Shown here in pieces: positions 1 through 7,337 of a stretch of DNA of 26,041 nucleotides (position 1 is its first letter; the number at the start of each line of letters is the position of its first letter). The notes beneath the pieces were generated by a model. It was not told where the DNA came from and ran no database searches. It saw only the letters and a program-made list of their open reading frames with translations. Location: the NCBI GenBank assembly GCA_964554475.1, contig CAZKOT010000015.1, positions 1 through 26,041 of the forward strand, in the 5' to 3' direction. Source of the DNA: CAJKWP01 sp964554475. GTDB taxonomy: Bacteria; Bacillota; Clostridia; Christensenellales; UBA1242. Position numbers and translations under genes: made by a program.

Positions 1-350
1 CCCGTTGCACCCGTTGCCCCCGTTGCACCAGTAGCTCCAGTCGCTCCAGTTGCTCCCGTTGCTCCCGTTGCACCAGTTGCTCCTGTAGATCCAGTCGCCC
101 CAGTTGCTCCAGTTGCCCCAGTTGCCCCAGTTGCACCAGTAGGTCCAGTTGGTCCAGTTGGTCCAGTTGGTCCTGTCGGTCCCGTTGCACCTGTAGGTCC
201 AGTAGGTCCAGTAGGTCCAGTAGGTCCAGTAGAACCAGTCGGTCCCGTTGCCCCAGTTGCACCAGTTGCTCCAGTCGCACCGTCTGCACCCCTTAAGGTT
301 AAAGTTGGAAATCTTTGTCTCAAACAGCAACATCCAAAATTAAAAAACAT
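1..350 (-). CDS. Collagen-like Gly-X-Thr repeat protein, N-terminal part (runs off window start)
   Basis: Reading the minus strand from an ATG at 350, with an AGGAG ribosome site at 360-356, gives an open frame that continues past position 1. The first 20 residues are MFFNFGCCCLRQRFPTLTLR, with three consecutive cysteines. From residue 21 the protein is an unbroken series of Gly-X-Y triplets in which X is Ala, Pro or Ser and Y is almost always Thr (GAT, GPT, GST). Such triplets form a collagen-type triple helix. In Bacillus and Clostridioides BclA-like spore or surface proteins, Thr in this position is O-glycosylated. There is no obvious signal peptide. The C-terminal domain is outside the window, so location and function are unknown. 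The glycosyltransferase gene lies just upstream on the same strand. The plus strand also reads open here as a Pro-Val-Ala repeat, but it lacks a start in the window and is a shadow. Confidence 0.85.
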   Translation of the reverse strand, partial: MFFNFGCCCLRQRFPTLTLRGADGATGATGATGATGPTGSTGPTGPTGPTGPTGATGPTGPTGPTGPTGPTGATGATGATGATGATGSTGATGATGATGATGATGATGATGATGAT

Positions 351-532
351 TATATCTCCTTTTAAATTAAGCAGTAAAAGCAAGAATGAAAGTAAAGAAG
401 ATTACTGTTCAAAATTACTTGTTTACTTAATTTGATTTTTTAATTCTTTTAAATTATTTTTTGACTTTTGTAATTATTATTTAACTTGAAAAACTTTAAT
501 TTTTAAATTTGAAATTTTTAAATACTTTCAAA

Positions 533-1606
533 TTAATTATTTAATTTTTCAAAATAATTCTTATTGTAAAGATAAGCGGCATTTTTAGGTCTAAATTTTC
601 CCGCTATCTCATTATACTCTTGTGCTTTTTCTTTGTTGCCTAATTTATCGTAACAAACACAAATTGAAATTGCAGGAATAAACCCATAATAATCATTTTC
701 AATAAAACCTAGACAATTGTCATTTGGTTTACTGTTTAAAGCAAGTTTAAACCAATATATTGCGTAATGGTAATTTTTTTTATTAAAAAAAATTTCTCCT
801 AATTTACAAAGATTTTCTCCACGTGGAATATCATAGCGAAAACTTGAAAGCAGAATATTTATTGCTTCGTTTTCTTTATTTAATCTAAGATAGCATTCTG
901 CAAGACATCGGCATGCTTCAATATTATTCTCAATCCAACCTTTTTCATCATTTAAAAACTTTTCTAAAACAGAAATTGCTTCATTTATCTTTCCATTTTC
1001 AAAAAGTTCACGTCCATAGTAATATTCTAATCTTGGTGAAAGTAGGAGACCATTTTTAATATGTTTTTCAAGTATTTTTAAATTACGCTCTTGAGAATTT
1101 TTTTGAACTTTTTTATGATTGATTTCTATGTCTGAATAATAGTTTTTTCCATTTGAAATTATTACTTCGTGAACTGGTTCAACCCAAATTGGATTTGCTT
1201 TTCGTTTTATTAAACGCTCTCTAAAGTAAAAAAAAGTAGGTTTTTCATTTTCATCAAAAGAAACATTGTATCTCATGTAAACATTTGAAATTTCGTCGGG
1301 GAGTTCAGTTTTTAGCTTTATTAATTTTTGTAGATTTTGAAACGTTACAACATCATCGGCATCTAACCACATTATATATTCTTTAGTTGCTTTAGAAAAT
1401 GAAAAATTTCTAGCAGCTGAAAAATCATCAATCCATTCAAAATAGTAAATTTTATTTGTGAAAAAATTTGCAATTTCTTTTGTGTTATCACTTGAACCTG
1501 TGTCAACTATGATAATTTCGTCAATTGCTTTTTTTACACTGTCAAGACAACGTTTCAAATTTTCGCTTTCATTTTTAACAATCATACACAAACTTATTTC
1601 AATCAT
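533..1606 (-). CDS. Family 2 glycosyltransferase with C-terminal TPR-like repeats
   Basis: The protein has 357 residues from the ATG at 1606, which has AAGGA five bases upstream. An in-frame ATG at 1642 would add 12 residues (MIKKGFKLFKEK) but has no comparable ribosome site. The N-terminal half is a GT-A glycosyltransferase of family 2. It opens with MIEISLCMIVKNE, has the nucleotide-sugar loop VDTGSSDNT at residues 34-42 and a metal-binding Asp cluster LDADD at 81-85. Residues of about 190-350 are paired amphipathic helices typical of TPR repeats (for example ENGKINEAISVLEKFL and YHYAIYWFKLALNSKPND). There is no membrane segment, so it should act in the cytosol. It lies 182 bp upstream of the collagen-like gene on the same strand, which suggests the Thr-rich collagen region as an acceptor. 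That link is inference; the sugar and acceptor are unknown. Confidence 0.85.
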   Translation of the reverse strand: MIEISLCMIVKNESENLKRCLDSVKKAIDEIIIVDTGSSDNTKEIANFFTNKIYYFEWIDDFSAARNFSFSKATKEYIMWLDADDVVTFQNLQKLIKLKTELPDEISNVYMRYNVSFDENEKPTFFYFRERLIKRKANPIWVEPVHEVIISNGKNYYSDIEINHKKVQKNSQERNLKILEKHIKNGLLLSPRLEYYYGRELFENGKINEAISVLEKFLNDEKGWIENNIEACRCLAECYLRLNKENEAINILLSSFRYDIPRGENLCKLGEIFFNKKNYHYAIYWFKLALNSKPNDNCLGFIENDYYGFIPAISICVCYDKLGNKEKAQEYNEIAGKFRPKNAAYLYNKNYFEKLNN

Positions 1607-1781
1607 TTTTTCCTTAAAAAGTTTAAAACCTTTTTTAATCAATTCAAAATATGTGTTTTGTTCAAATATTGTGATTTAGGAATAAGGCAAGTGTTATTTG
1701 ATTAATAATTTAATTATTGACAAAATTTTTTTTAAATTTTAAAAAAAAGTTACATAATTTTTTTAAATATCATAATAATGT

Positions 1782-1810
1782 TTGATATTTAATTAAAAAT
1801 GTTGTATGCT
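1782..1810 (+). promoter_or_regulatory. Probable sigma-A promoter of the CvpA-like gene and rsmH
   Basis: TTGATA at 1782-1787 and TATGCT at 1805-1810 are separated by 17 bp. The predicted transcript would start near 1817, leaving a short leader with the strong ribosome site AAGGAGG at 1841-1847 before the ATG at 1856. The -10 is imperfect, so this is a candidate. Confidence 0.55.
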
Positions 1811-1855
1811 AATATGGAATTTTAGATTTTTATTTCTAAAAAGGAGGTTTAGAAA

Positions 1856-4800
1856 ATGGACATTGCAACAATAATAAATCTTGTTTTAATTGGAGCATTG
1901 GTTCTTTTTGCATTGTTGGGCTTTTTTGGCGGACTTGCAAAAGGTGTAAAAAAGTCTTCACTAAGATTTTTTATATTTTTAATTTTTGCTCTTGTTGCTG
2001 GTATTATTTCTCAATTTGTTTCACTTGCTTTGTTAGGCATTGAAGTTCCGTTTAATGGAGTAACTTTGACAATAGAGGAACATTTACTTCAATATATTCA
2101 AACCAATGAGGTTACAGCAAGCATTTTCAATTCAAGTCCTGTTTTTAGTCAAATTATAACAAGGTTACCCCTTATTATAATTAATTTAGTTGTTTTTGTT
2201 GTTCTTCTTTGGGCTTTAGCATTAATTGGCTGGATTGTTTACAAAATAGTATCTGCTATTATTTTCAAAAAACAAGCAGTAAGAAAAATTGATGAAGAAA
2301 AGACAAAAGTAGAAGAAAAATTGCCAAAGGAAAAGAAATATCGTTGGTGGGGTTCTTTAATTGGTGCTGCCGAGGGTGTTTTACTTCTTATCTTAACTTT
2401 AATTCCATTTACAGGTGCATTATCAATTGTAACTGATATTACAAATTCTACTGAAAATATAGCTATTGCTGCTGAAGAAGGAGAACCTTCATATGCTTCT
2501 AAACTGTTAACAGAAAATTTGCCTCCGGAATTTATGGAAGTATTAAATGGATATAACAATAGTTTTTTTGGTAAAATAATGAATTTCACTCGCGCAGATG
2601 ATTTTATTTTTGATGCACTTACAACCATTCGCGTTGGCGATCAAAACATAAAAATTACTCTTCGAAAAGAAATTTACACCGTAGTTAATGTTTATAATAA
2701 TCTAGGATTTCTTACAGAAATAGATTTTGATGAAGGTGTTGTTATTGAAGATATTTTGACGGAAGATAATATTGAAAAAATAGAGGATGCTATTGATGAT
2801 ATTTTTGATTCAGGCTTAATAAAGTCTATTCTTCCGGACACTTTAGAATGGCTTGCAACTGATACAATTGATGAAAACAGTATTTTAAGTTTGGATATTC
2901 CTGAAGAAATTAAACCATTTATTAGAACGTGGCTTAAACAGGTGAAATACCATGGAAATATGTTAAATATTCTTGAAGAAGATATTCGTGCATTATTGCA
3001 AGTTGTTAAACTTTTCGTTGTGCCTGTAACTGTTACTTATCCTGTTGAAGATGATCTTCTACCTGCAAGTATGTCACTTTACACTGAAATTATGAACAAA
3101 AATTTTGTAAATATTTCAGATATATTGAATGTCAAAAAACCAACTGATCCAACAAAACGTTATATTATTGACGGTGTGATTACTAACTTGTTTAATTCTC
3201 CGACATTACAAGTTATTCTTGTTGAAGGTTTGAATTTAGGTCTTAATGAATTAGAAAAAGTTCAAGAAGGTTATGTTTCAACAACAGATTATATTCGAAG
3301 AATTGAACTCTTTAGAGGACCTGACGGAGGACCATATACCCTTAATGTTAATTGGGATAATGTAAAATCAGGTTTTTCAACAATTATAAATAATTTAATA
3401 GATATTTTCGCTGAAATTACCGGAATTGAAAATTTTGACTTTAATAATGCGGAATTTAAACAATTAATCAATGTGAACATTAACACTGTAACATCAAAAC
3501 TTGCTTCCGTATTAAGTAATGTTCAAAATTCAGCTCTTTTGGTTGACATTGATGGCGCTAAAACTATTTATGCAGATATTATTGACGTCTTAGTCAATAC
3601 TGAAATCTCTGATTATGTTGAAATTTCTGAATTTAGAGATGATGATATTTGGGCAGCAGAACTTGCAAGCATACAACTTGCTTTGAATGCATTGAAAAAT
3701 TGCAAAACGGACACAGATGTTGCTATTTTAGATTTAATAGGTACTGAAGAAGAAGTTGATGTTGACGCACTACTTAGTGCACTAACAGAAATTGATGCTG
3801 AAGCTGGTAATAGTGAAACTTATATTCACAATATTATTTCTTCAGGTTTAAGTAGCGTTGGATTTAGAAAACTGTTTTCAACTACTCTTATAGAAATGAT
3901 TAATGGTTTAAATGATGATCTTGATGCAACATTGGGAACCATAACACCTATTCCAGAAATTCCTTCGGATGCTGTAATATACACTCAAAGTGAAGAAATT
4001 ATTGATGTTATTAGCGCTTTAGCTGAAGTATATTTTGTAGTTGACGAAAGTTTTGATTCGGAAGCAATTCTTAATAATCACCAAGAAATAGGTGGATTAA
4101 TGAATGCATTAAAGGTAAACAAATTTAGAGATGAAGATGAAAATGGTATACCTGATAACAATGGTGTTTTTGCCGGAACTTATGATGCACTTGTTAATTT
4201 CTTGAAATCGGATGCTACTTATGGTGATTTAATCACAACAATGATTAATGAACAAGGTGAAGAAAATGTTATTTGGACTAACTTACTTCTTATTGTTGTA
4301 AACACAATTAACGGCGAACTTGAAACAGTTTTATCAACAACAATTGATGATGTTTCATACTCAACTGATATTACTTCCCAGGCAGATGAAATAGTTGACG
4401 TTATTAATGCTTTTGCACAAGTCTACGACAATATTGAAACAGAATTTAATGTTAATACAATACTTAATGATCCTTTGTTAAGAGCAGATATTGCAACCCT
4501 TCTTAATGCATTAAAAATTAACGCATTGAGAACTGGAGATGCAGGTGTATTTGCTGGGACTTATAGTGCAATAATTAATTATTTAAAAGCAGACGCAACT
4601 TATGGAACTGAATTTACAACATTGATTGAAGAATATGAAGATCAAAATGATGTTATTTGGACTGATTTATTAGCATTAGCACTTGAAACACAATCATTAA
4701 CTGATGTTAGCGACATTTATTTAACACCTCTTGAAGGTCAATTAGTTGCATTAATTAATGTTATGCATAACGGAGATACTGAATACGGTGATATTTTGGC

Positions 4801-5266
4801 AGATTTGATTGGTATTGCGGTTGATTTTGATGTTATTGACGAGATTTCACTTGGTCTTAATAATATTAATGGTGCATTAGGAACACTTGCGAATGGTCTA
4901 GGCACGGATGTTCAATACTCTACCGCTAAAGTTGATGCTGTGATTGCTTTCCTTGAAGGATTATCGGGAGGAGATATCCCTGATTCATTAACAGGAATAA
5001 CAGACTATGCAGCAGAGGGACTTAAAGTATATAATGCTGAAACCGCTTATGATACTTTTGATACAACACCAGATTTAAGTAATGCTCAAGCTTTAATTGA
5101 CCAACTTGCACAAAGCAATATTTTACTTGAGATTTTGGATGAAAATAATGTTGTTGTTGAAATTGAATCACTTATTTACTCAGATGTTAATAATTATATT
5201 ACGACAAATTATGAAGATCCGATTGAATCAATATTGCTTAGCATTTTCGTTGAAGATGTAATCTAA
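1856..5266 (+). CDS. Large membrane protein: CvpA-like N-terminal module plus repetitive acidic extracellular region
   Basis: The protein has 1136 residues. The N-terminus has four hydrophobic segments (about 8-30, 37-60, 104-134 and 168-190). Gly-rich helices (ALLGFFGGLAKGVKK, GSLIGAAEGVLLLI) resemble the CvpA (colicin V production) family, whose members are usually only about 160-200 residues. The Lys-rich loops (28-36 and 138-164) fall on the same side, so by the positive-inside rule the remaining 940 or so residues lie outside the cell. That part is acidic, rich in Asp, Asn, Ile and Thr, lacks Cys except one, and contains an internal duplication. One copy carries a calcium-site-like DEDENGIPDNNG at 759-770. 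There is no LPXTG or other C-terminal anchor; the N-terminal helices would hold it. AAGGAGG at 1841-1847 fixes the start. It sits 44 bp upstream of rsmH without a terminator between them. The CvpA call is motif-level only, and the function of the ectodomain is unknown. Confidence 0.75.
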   Translation: MDIATIINLVLIGALVLFALLGFFGGLAKGVKKSSLRFFIFLIFALVAGIISQFVSLALLGIEVPFNGVTLTIEEHLLQYIQTNEVTASIFNSSPVFSQIITRLPLIIINLVVFVVLLWALALIGWIVYKIVSAIIFKKQAVRKIDEEKTKVEEKLPKEKKYRWWGSLIGAAEGVLLLILTLIPFTGALSIVTDITNSTENIAIAAEEGEPSYASKLLTENLPPEFMEVLNGYNNSFFGKIMNFTRADDFIFDALTTIRVGDQNIKITLRKEIYTVVNVYNNLGFLTEIDFDEGVVIEDILTEDNIEKIEDAIDDIFDSGLIKSILPDTLEWLATDTIDENSILSLDIPEEIKPFIRTWLKQVKYHGNMLNILEEDIRALLQVVKLFVVPVTVTYPVEDDLLPASMSLYTEIMNKNFVNISDILNVKKPTDPTKRYIIDGVITNLFNSPTLQVILVEGLNLGLNELEKVQEGYVSTTDYIRRIELFRGPDGGPYTLNVNWDNVKSGFSTIINNLIDIFAEITGIENFDFNNAEFKQLINVNINTVTSKLASVLSNVQNSALLVDIDGAKTIYADIIDVLVNTEISDYVEISEFRDDDIWAAELASIQLALNALKNCKTDTDVAILDLIGTEEEVDVDALLSALTEIDAEAGNSETYIHNIISSGLSSVGFRKLFSTTLIEMINGLNDDLDATLGTITPIPEIPSDAVIYTQSEEIIDVISALAEVYFVVDESFDSEAILNNHQEIGGLMNALKVNKFRDEDENGIPDNNGVFAGTYDALVNFLKSDATYGDLITTMINEQGEENVIWTNLLLIVVNTINGELETVLSTTIDDVSYSTDITSQADEIVDVINAFAQVYDNIETEFNVNTILNDPLLRADIATLLNALKINALRTGDAGVFAGTYSAIINYLKADATYGTEFTTLIEEYEDQNDVIWTDLLALALETQSLTDVSDIYLTPLEGQLVALINVMHNGDTEYGDILADLIGIAVDFDVIDEISLGLNNINGALGTLANGLGTDVQYSTAKVDAVIAFLEGLSGGDIPDSLTGITDYAAEGLKVYNAETAYDTFDTTPDLSNAQALIDQLAQSNILLEILDENNVVVEIESLIYSDVNNYITTNYEDPIESILLSIFVEDVI
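3989..4672 (+). repeat. Internal protein duplication in the CvpA-like gene
   Basis: Residues about 712-811 and 843-939 of the large protein are homologous. SEEIIDVISALAEVY matches ADEIVDVINAFAQVY, LMNALKVNKFR matches LLNALKINALR, GVFAGTYDALVNFLKSDATY matches GVFAGTYSAIINYLKADATY, and NVIWTNLL matches DVIWTDLL. Copy 1 has an extra Asp/Asn-rich loop (about residues 758-769) that copy 2 lacks. Weaker helical echoes (LALNALKN near 608-615, VDAVIAFLEGL near 1026-1036) suggest more diverged units on either side. Confidence 0.85.
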
Positions 5267-5310
5267 TCTAAAAAAGATGTTTATTAAAAATAGTTTAAAA
5301 AAGGTTAGAA

Positions 5311-6273
5311 ATGCATTATCATACTCCTGTCTTATTAAATGAAACCATATCAGGGTTAAATATTAACCCTGATGGTTTTTATTTAGACTGCACAATTGGA
5401 GGGGGAGGACATTCACTTGAGATTCTTAAAAAACTGTCAAAAAAAGGAAAGTTAATCGGAGTTGATAAAGATATTGATGCAATTTTGACAAGTAAAGAAA
5501 GATTAAAAAAATTTAAAAATGTCTATTTTATCAAATCTGATTTCAAAGATTTGGAAAAAATTTTAAATGATGCTGGTGAACGAAAACGTTTATTTTGCAA
5601 TGACAACATAAACGAAAGATTAAATTTTGACGGAATTTTAATTGATTTAGGAGTCAGTTCACATCAAATTGACAGTGCGGAGCGTGGTTTTAGTTTTTTA
5701 AAAGATGGACCACTTGACATGAGAATGAACATTGAGCAGGATTTGACCGCTTTTGAGGTTGTTAATTTCTATTCGAAAGAAAAACTTGAAAAAATCCTTT
5801 TTGAATACGGAGAAGAGAAAAACGCAAAATTAATTGTCAACGCAATTCTTAAAACAAGAGAATTTTCAAAAATTCAAACAACAAAACAACTAAATGAAGT
5901 AATTGAAAAAGCATTGCCCGCAAAATTTCGATTTAAAGGTGCAAGTCAAAAAACTTTTCAAGCAATAAGAATTGAGGTAAATAGTGAGCTTGAAGAACTC
6001 GAAAATTCAATTCGTTTTTTGGTTTCTTGTTTAAAACCTAATGGAAGAATTGCTATTATTACATTTCATTCACTTGAAGACCGAATTGTTAAAAAAACTT
6101 TTTCTTTTCATGCAACAGGTTGTATATGTCCGCCAAAAACTCCAGTTTGTATTTGTGGGCATAAACCAAGCTTAAAATTAATTACAAAAAAACCAATAAC
6201 TTCTTCGCAAGAAGAAATTTCATCTAATTCTAGATGTAAAAGTGCGAAGTTAAGAATTGCAGAAAAAATTTAA
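5311..6273 (+). CDS. rsmH: 16S rRNA (cytosine-1402-N4)-methyltransferase RsmH (MraW)
   Basis: This 320-residue protein is the S-adenosylmethionine-dependent enzyme that methylates N4 of C1402 in the 16S rRNA decoding site. The start MHYHTPVLLNE is the family signature. The SAM-binding glycine loop is LDCTIGGGGHS, followed by the acidic ribose contact LIGVDKD. Next come DGILIDLGVSSHQID, ERGFSFLKDGPLDMRMN and the C-terminal ITFHSLEDRIVKKTF, all typical. The length is normal (about 310-320). A 16-residue Lys/Asn-rich insertion near residues 90-105 (GERKRLFCNDNINERL) just before the DLGVSS motif is slightly longer than usual. In most bacteria rsmH follows mraZ and precedes ftsL and a class B PBP. 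Here the last two follow, but the large CvpA-like gene takes the place of mraZ. The ribosome site is weak (AAGG, about 5300-5303). Confidence 0.97.
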   Translation: MHYHTPVLLNETISGLNINPDGFYLDCTIGGGGHSLEILKKLSKKGKLIGVDKDIDAILTSKERLKKFKNVYFIKSDFKDLEKILNDAGERKRLFCNDNINERLNFDGILIDLGVSSHQIDSAERGFSFLKDGPLDMRMNIEQDLTAFEVVNFYSKEKLEKILFEYGEEKNAKLIVNAILKTREFSKIQTTKQLNEVIEKALPAKFRFKGASQKTFQAIRIEVNSELEELENSIRFLVSCLKPNGRIAIITFHSLEDRIVKKTFSFHATGCICPPKTPVCICGHKPSLKLITKKPITSSQEEISSNSRCKSAKLRIAEKI

Positions 6274-6465
6274 GATTTACCCTAATTAAAAAATTTTTTG
6301 TAAAATCAATAATATCATTTCCAAAATTGAACTTTGATGCAAAACCATGTCATAAAGTGATGAAAAATTCGACAAAAAGCGAAAGTTTTAAACATTGAAA
6401 TGTAGAATTTTGATATTAAATTGTTATGCTTTAATTTTTCAATCTACGTTTTAAGTAAGTTTTAT

Positions 6466-6495
6466 TTGCTATTTTTTAAATATTTAATGTAAAAT
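6466..6495 (+). promoter_or_regulatory. Possible promoter of the ftsL-like/PBP pair
   Basis: TTGCTA at 6466-6471 and TAAAAT at 6490-6495 are 18 bp apart in the 262-bp gap after rsmH. The gap suggests separate transcription, but in such AT-rich DNA this match is weak. Nothing else recognisable lies in the gap. Confidence 0.35.
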
Positions 6496-6535
6496 ATATT
6501 TGTATAAGTCATAAATTTTTTCACAAAGGAGTAAA

Positions 6536-7297
6536 ATGTTTATGAGAGAAAATTATTTCAAAGACAAGTTAAACAGAACTGTTTTAACTGAAAAAGAAGA
6601 GCAAAAAACCAATGAAGATGTAAAACCAGTTGAAAAAAGCTTTTCTAAAAATTTTTTTTCTGCTTCGACTTTTAACACTCCTACAGAAATGGAAAAAACA
6701 CAAATTTTTTCTAATGAAAATATTTTTAAAACTCAAATGCCAAAATTTGACAAATCATCTCCTAGAATTAATATGTTTTCTGCTGCATCTTTCGAAAATA
6801 TGAAAGAAAATGCTGAAAATGATTATTTGCCATGTAGTAGCAAAGAGGTGAAAGAAAATACAAAAGAGTTTGCTGTTAATGCAACAACTGTAACTAATGA
6901 AGAAAAGAAATCTGATTTTGATTTTGTTGAATTTAAAGCAAAACCTAAAGCTCATGCAAAAGCAAAAATGTTTCGTTTAAGAGTTGTAACAGCAATATAT
7001 TTTATTGTAATTGCAATTTGCACAGGTTGGCTTATAACAAATTCAGTTAGAATAGGACAAATAAATAATTCAATTTCAGAAATGCAGAATATTTATGATG
7101 ATAACATAATAAAGCTAGCATCAAAAGTTGACAGTTTAAAGATATTAAAAGAAAATCCTGAGGGATCAACACTTGACCCTATTGAAGATGTAATCACGCT
7201 TCATCCACGTCCACTTGAAGAACCCACTTCGTACCAACCTCAAAGCAATTGGTTTGACAGTCTGTGTAATTGGTTTGCAAAGTTGTTTGGAGGTTAA
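6536..7297 (+). CDS. FtsL-like bitopic division protein with long cytoplasmic tail
   Basis: The protein has 253 residues and a single membrane helix at about 148-170 (VVTAIYFIVIAICTGWLITN). A short heptad-like stretch follows (INNSISEMQNIYDDNIIKLASKVDSLKIL, 176-203). The first 145 residues are polar, low-complexity and probably disordered; they end in a basic segment (KAKPKAHAKAKMFRLR) that puts them in the cytoplasm. The ectodomain ends with a Trp/Phe-rich tail. Its place between rsmH and a class B PBP, with a bitopic coiled-coil layout, points to FtsL. FtsL is normally only about 100-120 residues, and sequence alone does not prove it. Two ATGs are possible: 6536 is only 4 bases from AAAGGAG (6525-6531), while 6542 (MRENYF) is 10 bases away. 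A short motif occurs twice in the tail (FSASTFN at 41-47, FSAASFE at 81-87). Confidence 0.6.
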   Translation: MFMRENYFKDKLNRTVLTEKEEQKTNEDVKPVEKSFSKNFFSASTFNTPTEMEKTQIFSNENIFKTQMPKFDKSSPRINMFSAASFENMKENAENDYLPCSSKEVKENTKEFAVNATTVTNEEKKSDFDFVEFKAKPKAHAKAKMFRLRVVTAIYFIVIAICTGWLITNSVRIGQINNSISEMQNIYDDNIIKLASKVDSLKILKENPEGSTLDPIEDVITLHPRPLEEPTSYQPQSNWFDSLCNWFAKLFGG

Positions 7298-7337
7298 TTC
7301 GTATTTGTTTTCAAATTTATTTTTTGGAGACTAAAAT

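Noticed and set aside
1..300. Open plus-strand frame encoding a Pro-Val-Ala type repeat
   Set aside because: It is the mirror of the Gly-X-Thr repeat. The minus frame has a ribosome site, an ATG and a plausible N-terminus, whereas the plus frame has no start in the window.
505..534. Inverted repeat AATTTGAAA/TTTCAAATT at the end of the glycosyltransferase gene as a terminator
   Set aside because: It overlaps the stop codon, has a single G-C pair, and lacks a clear T-run on the minus strand; it may be chance in AT-rich DNA.
1718..1758. TTGACA at 1718 as a -35 for the CvpA-like gene
   Set aside because: No acceptable -10 lies 16-18 bp downstream; the nearest TA-rich box is about 29 bp away.
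2239..2628. 129-codon minus-strand open frame inside the CvpA-like gene
   Set aside because: It is antisense to a long gene with clear domain structure and has no ribosome site or family features.
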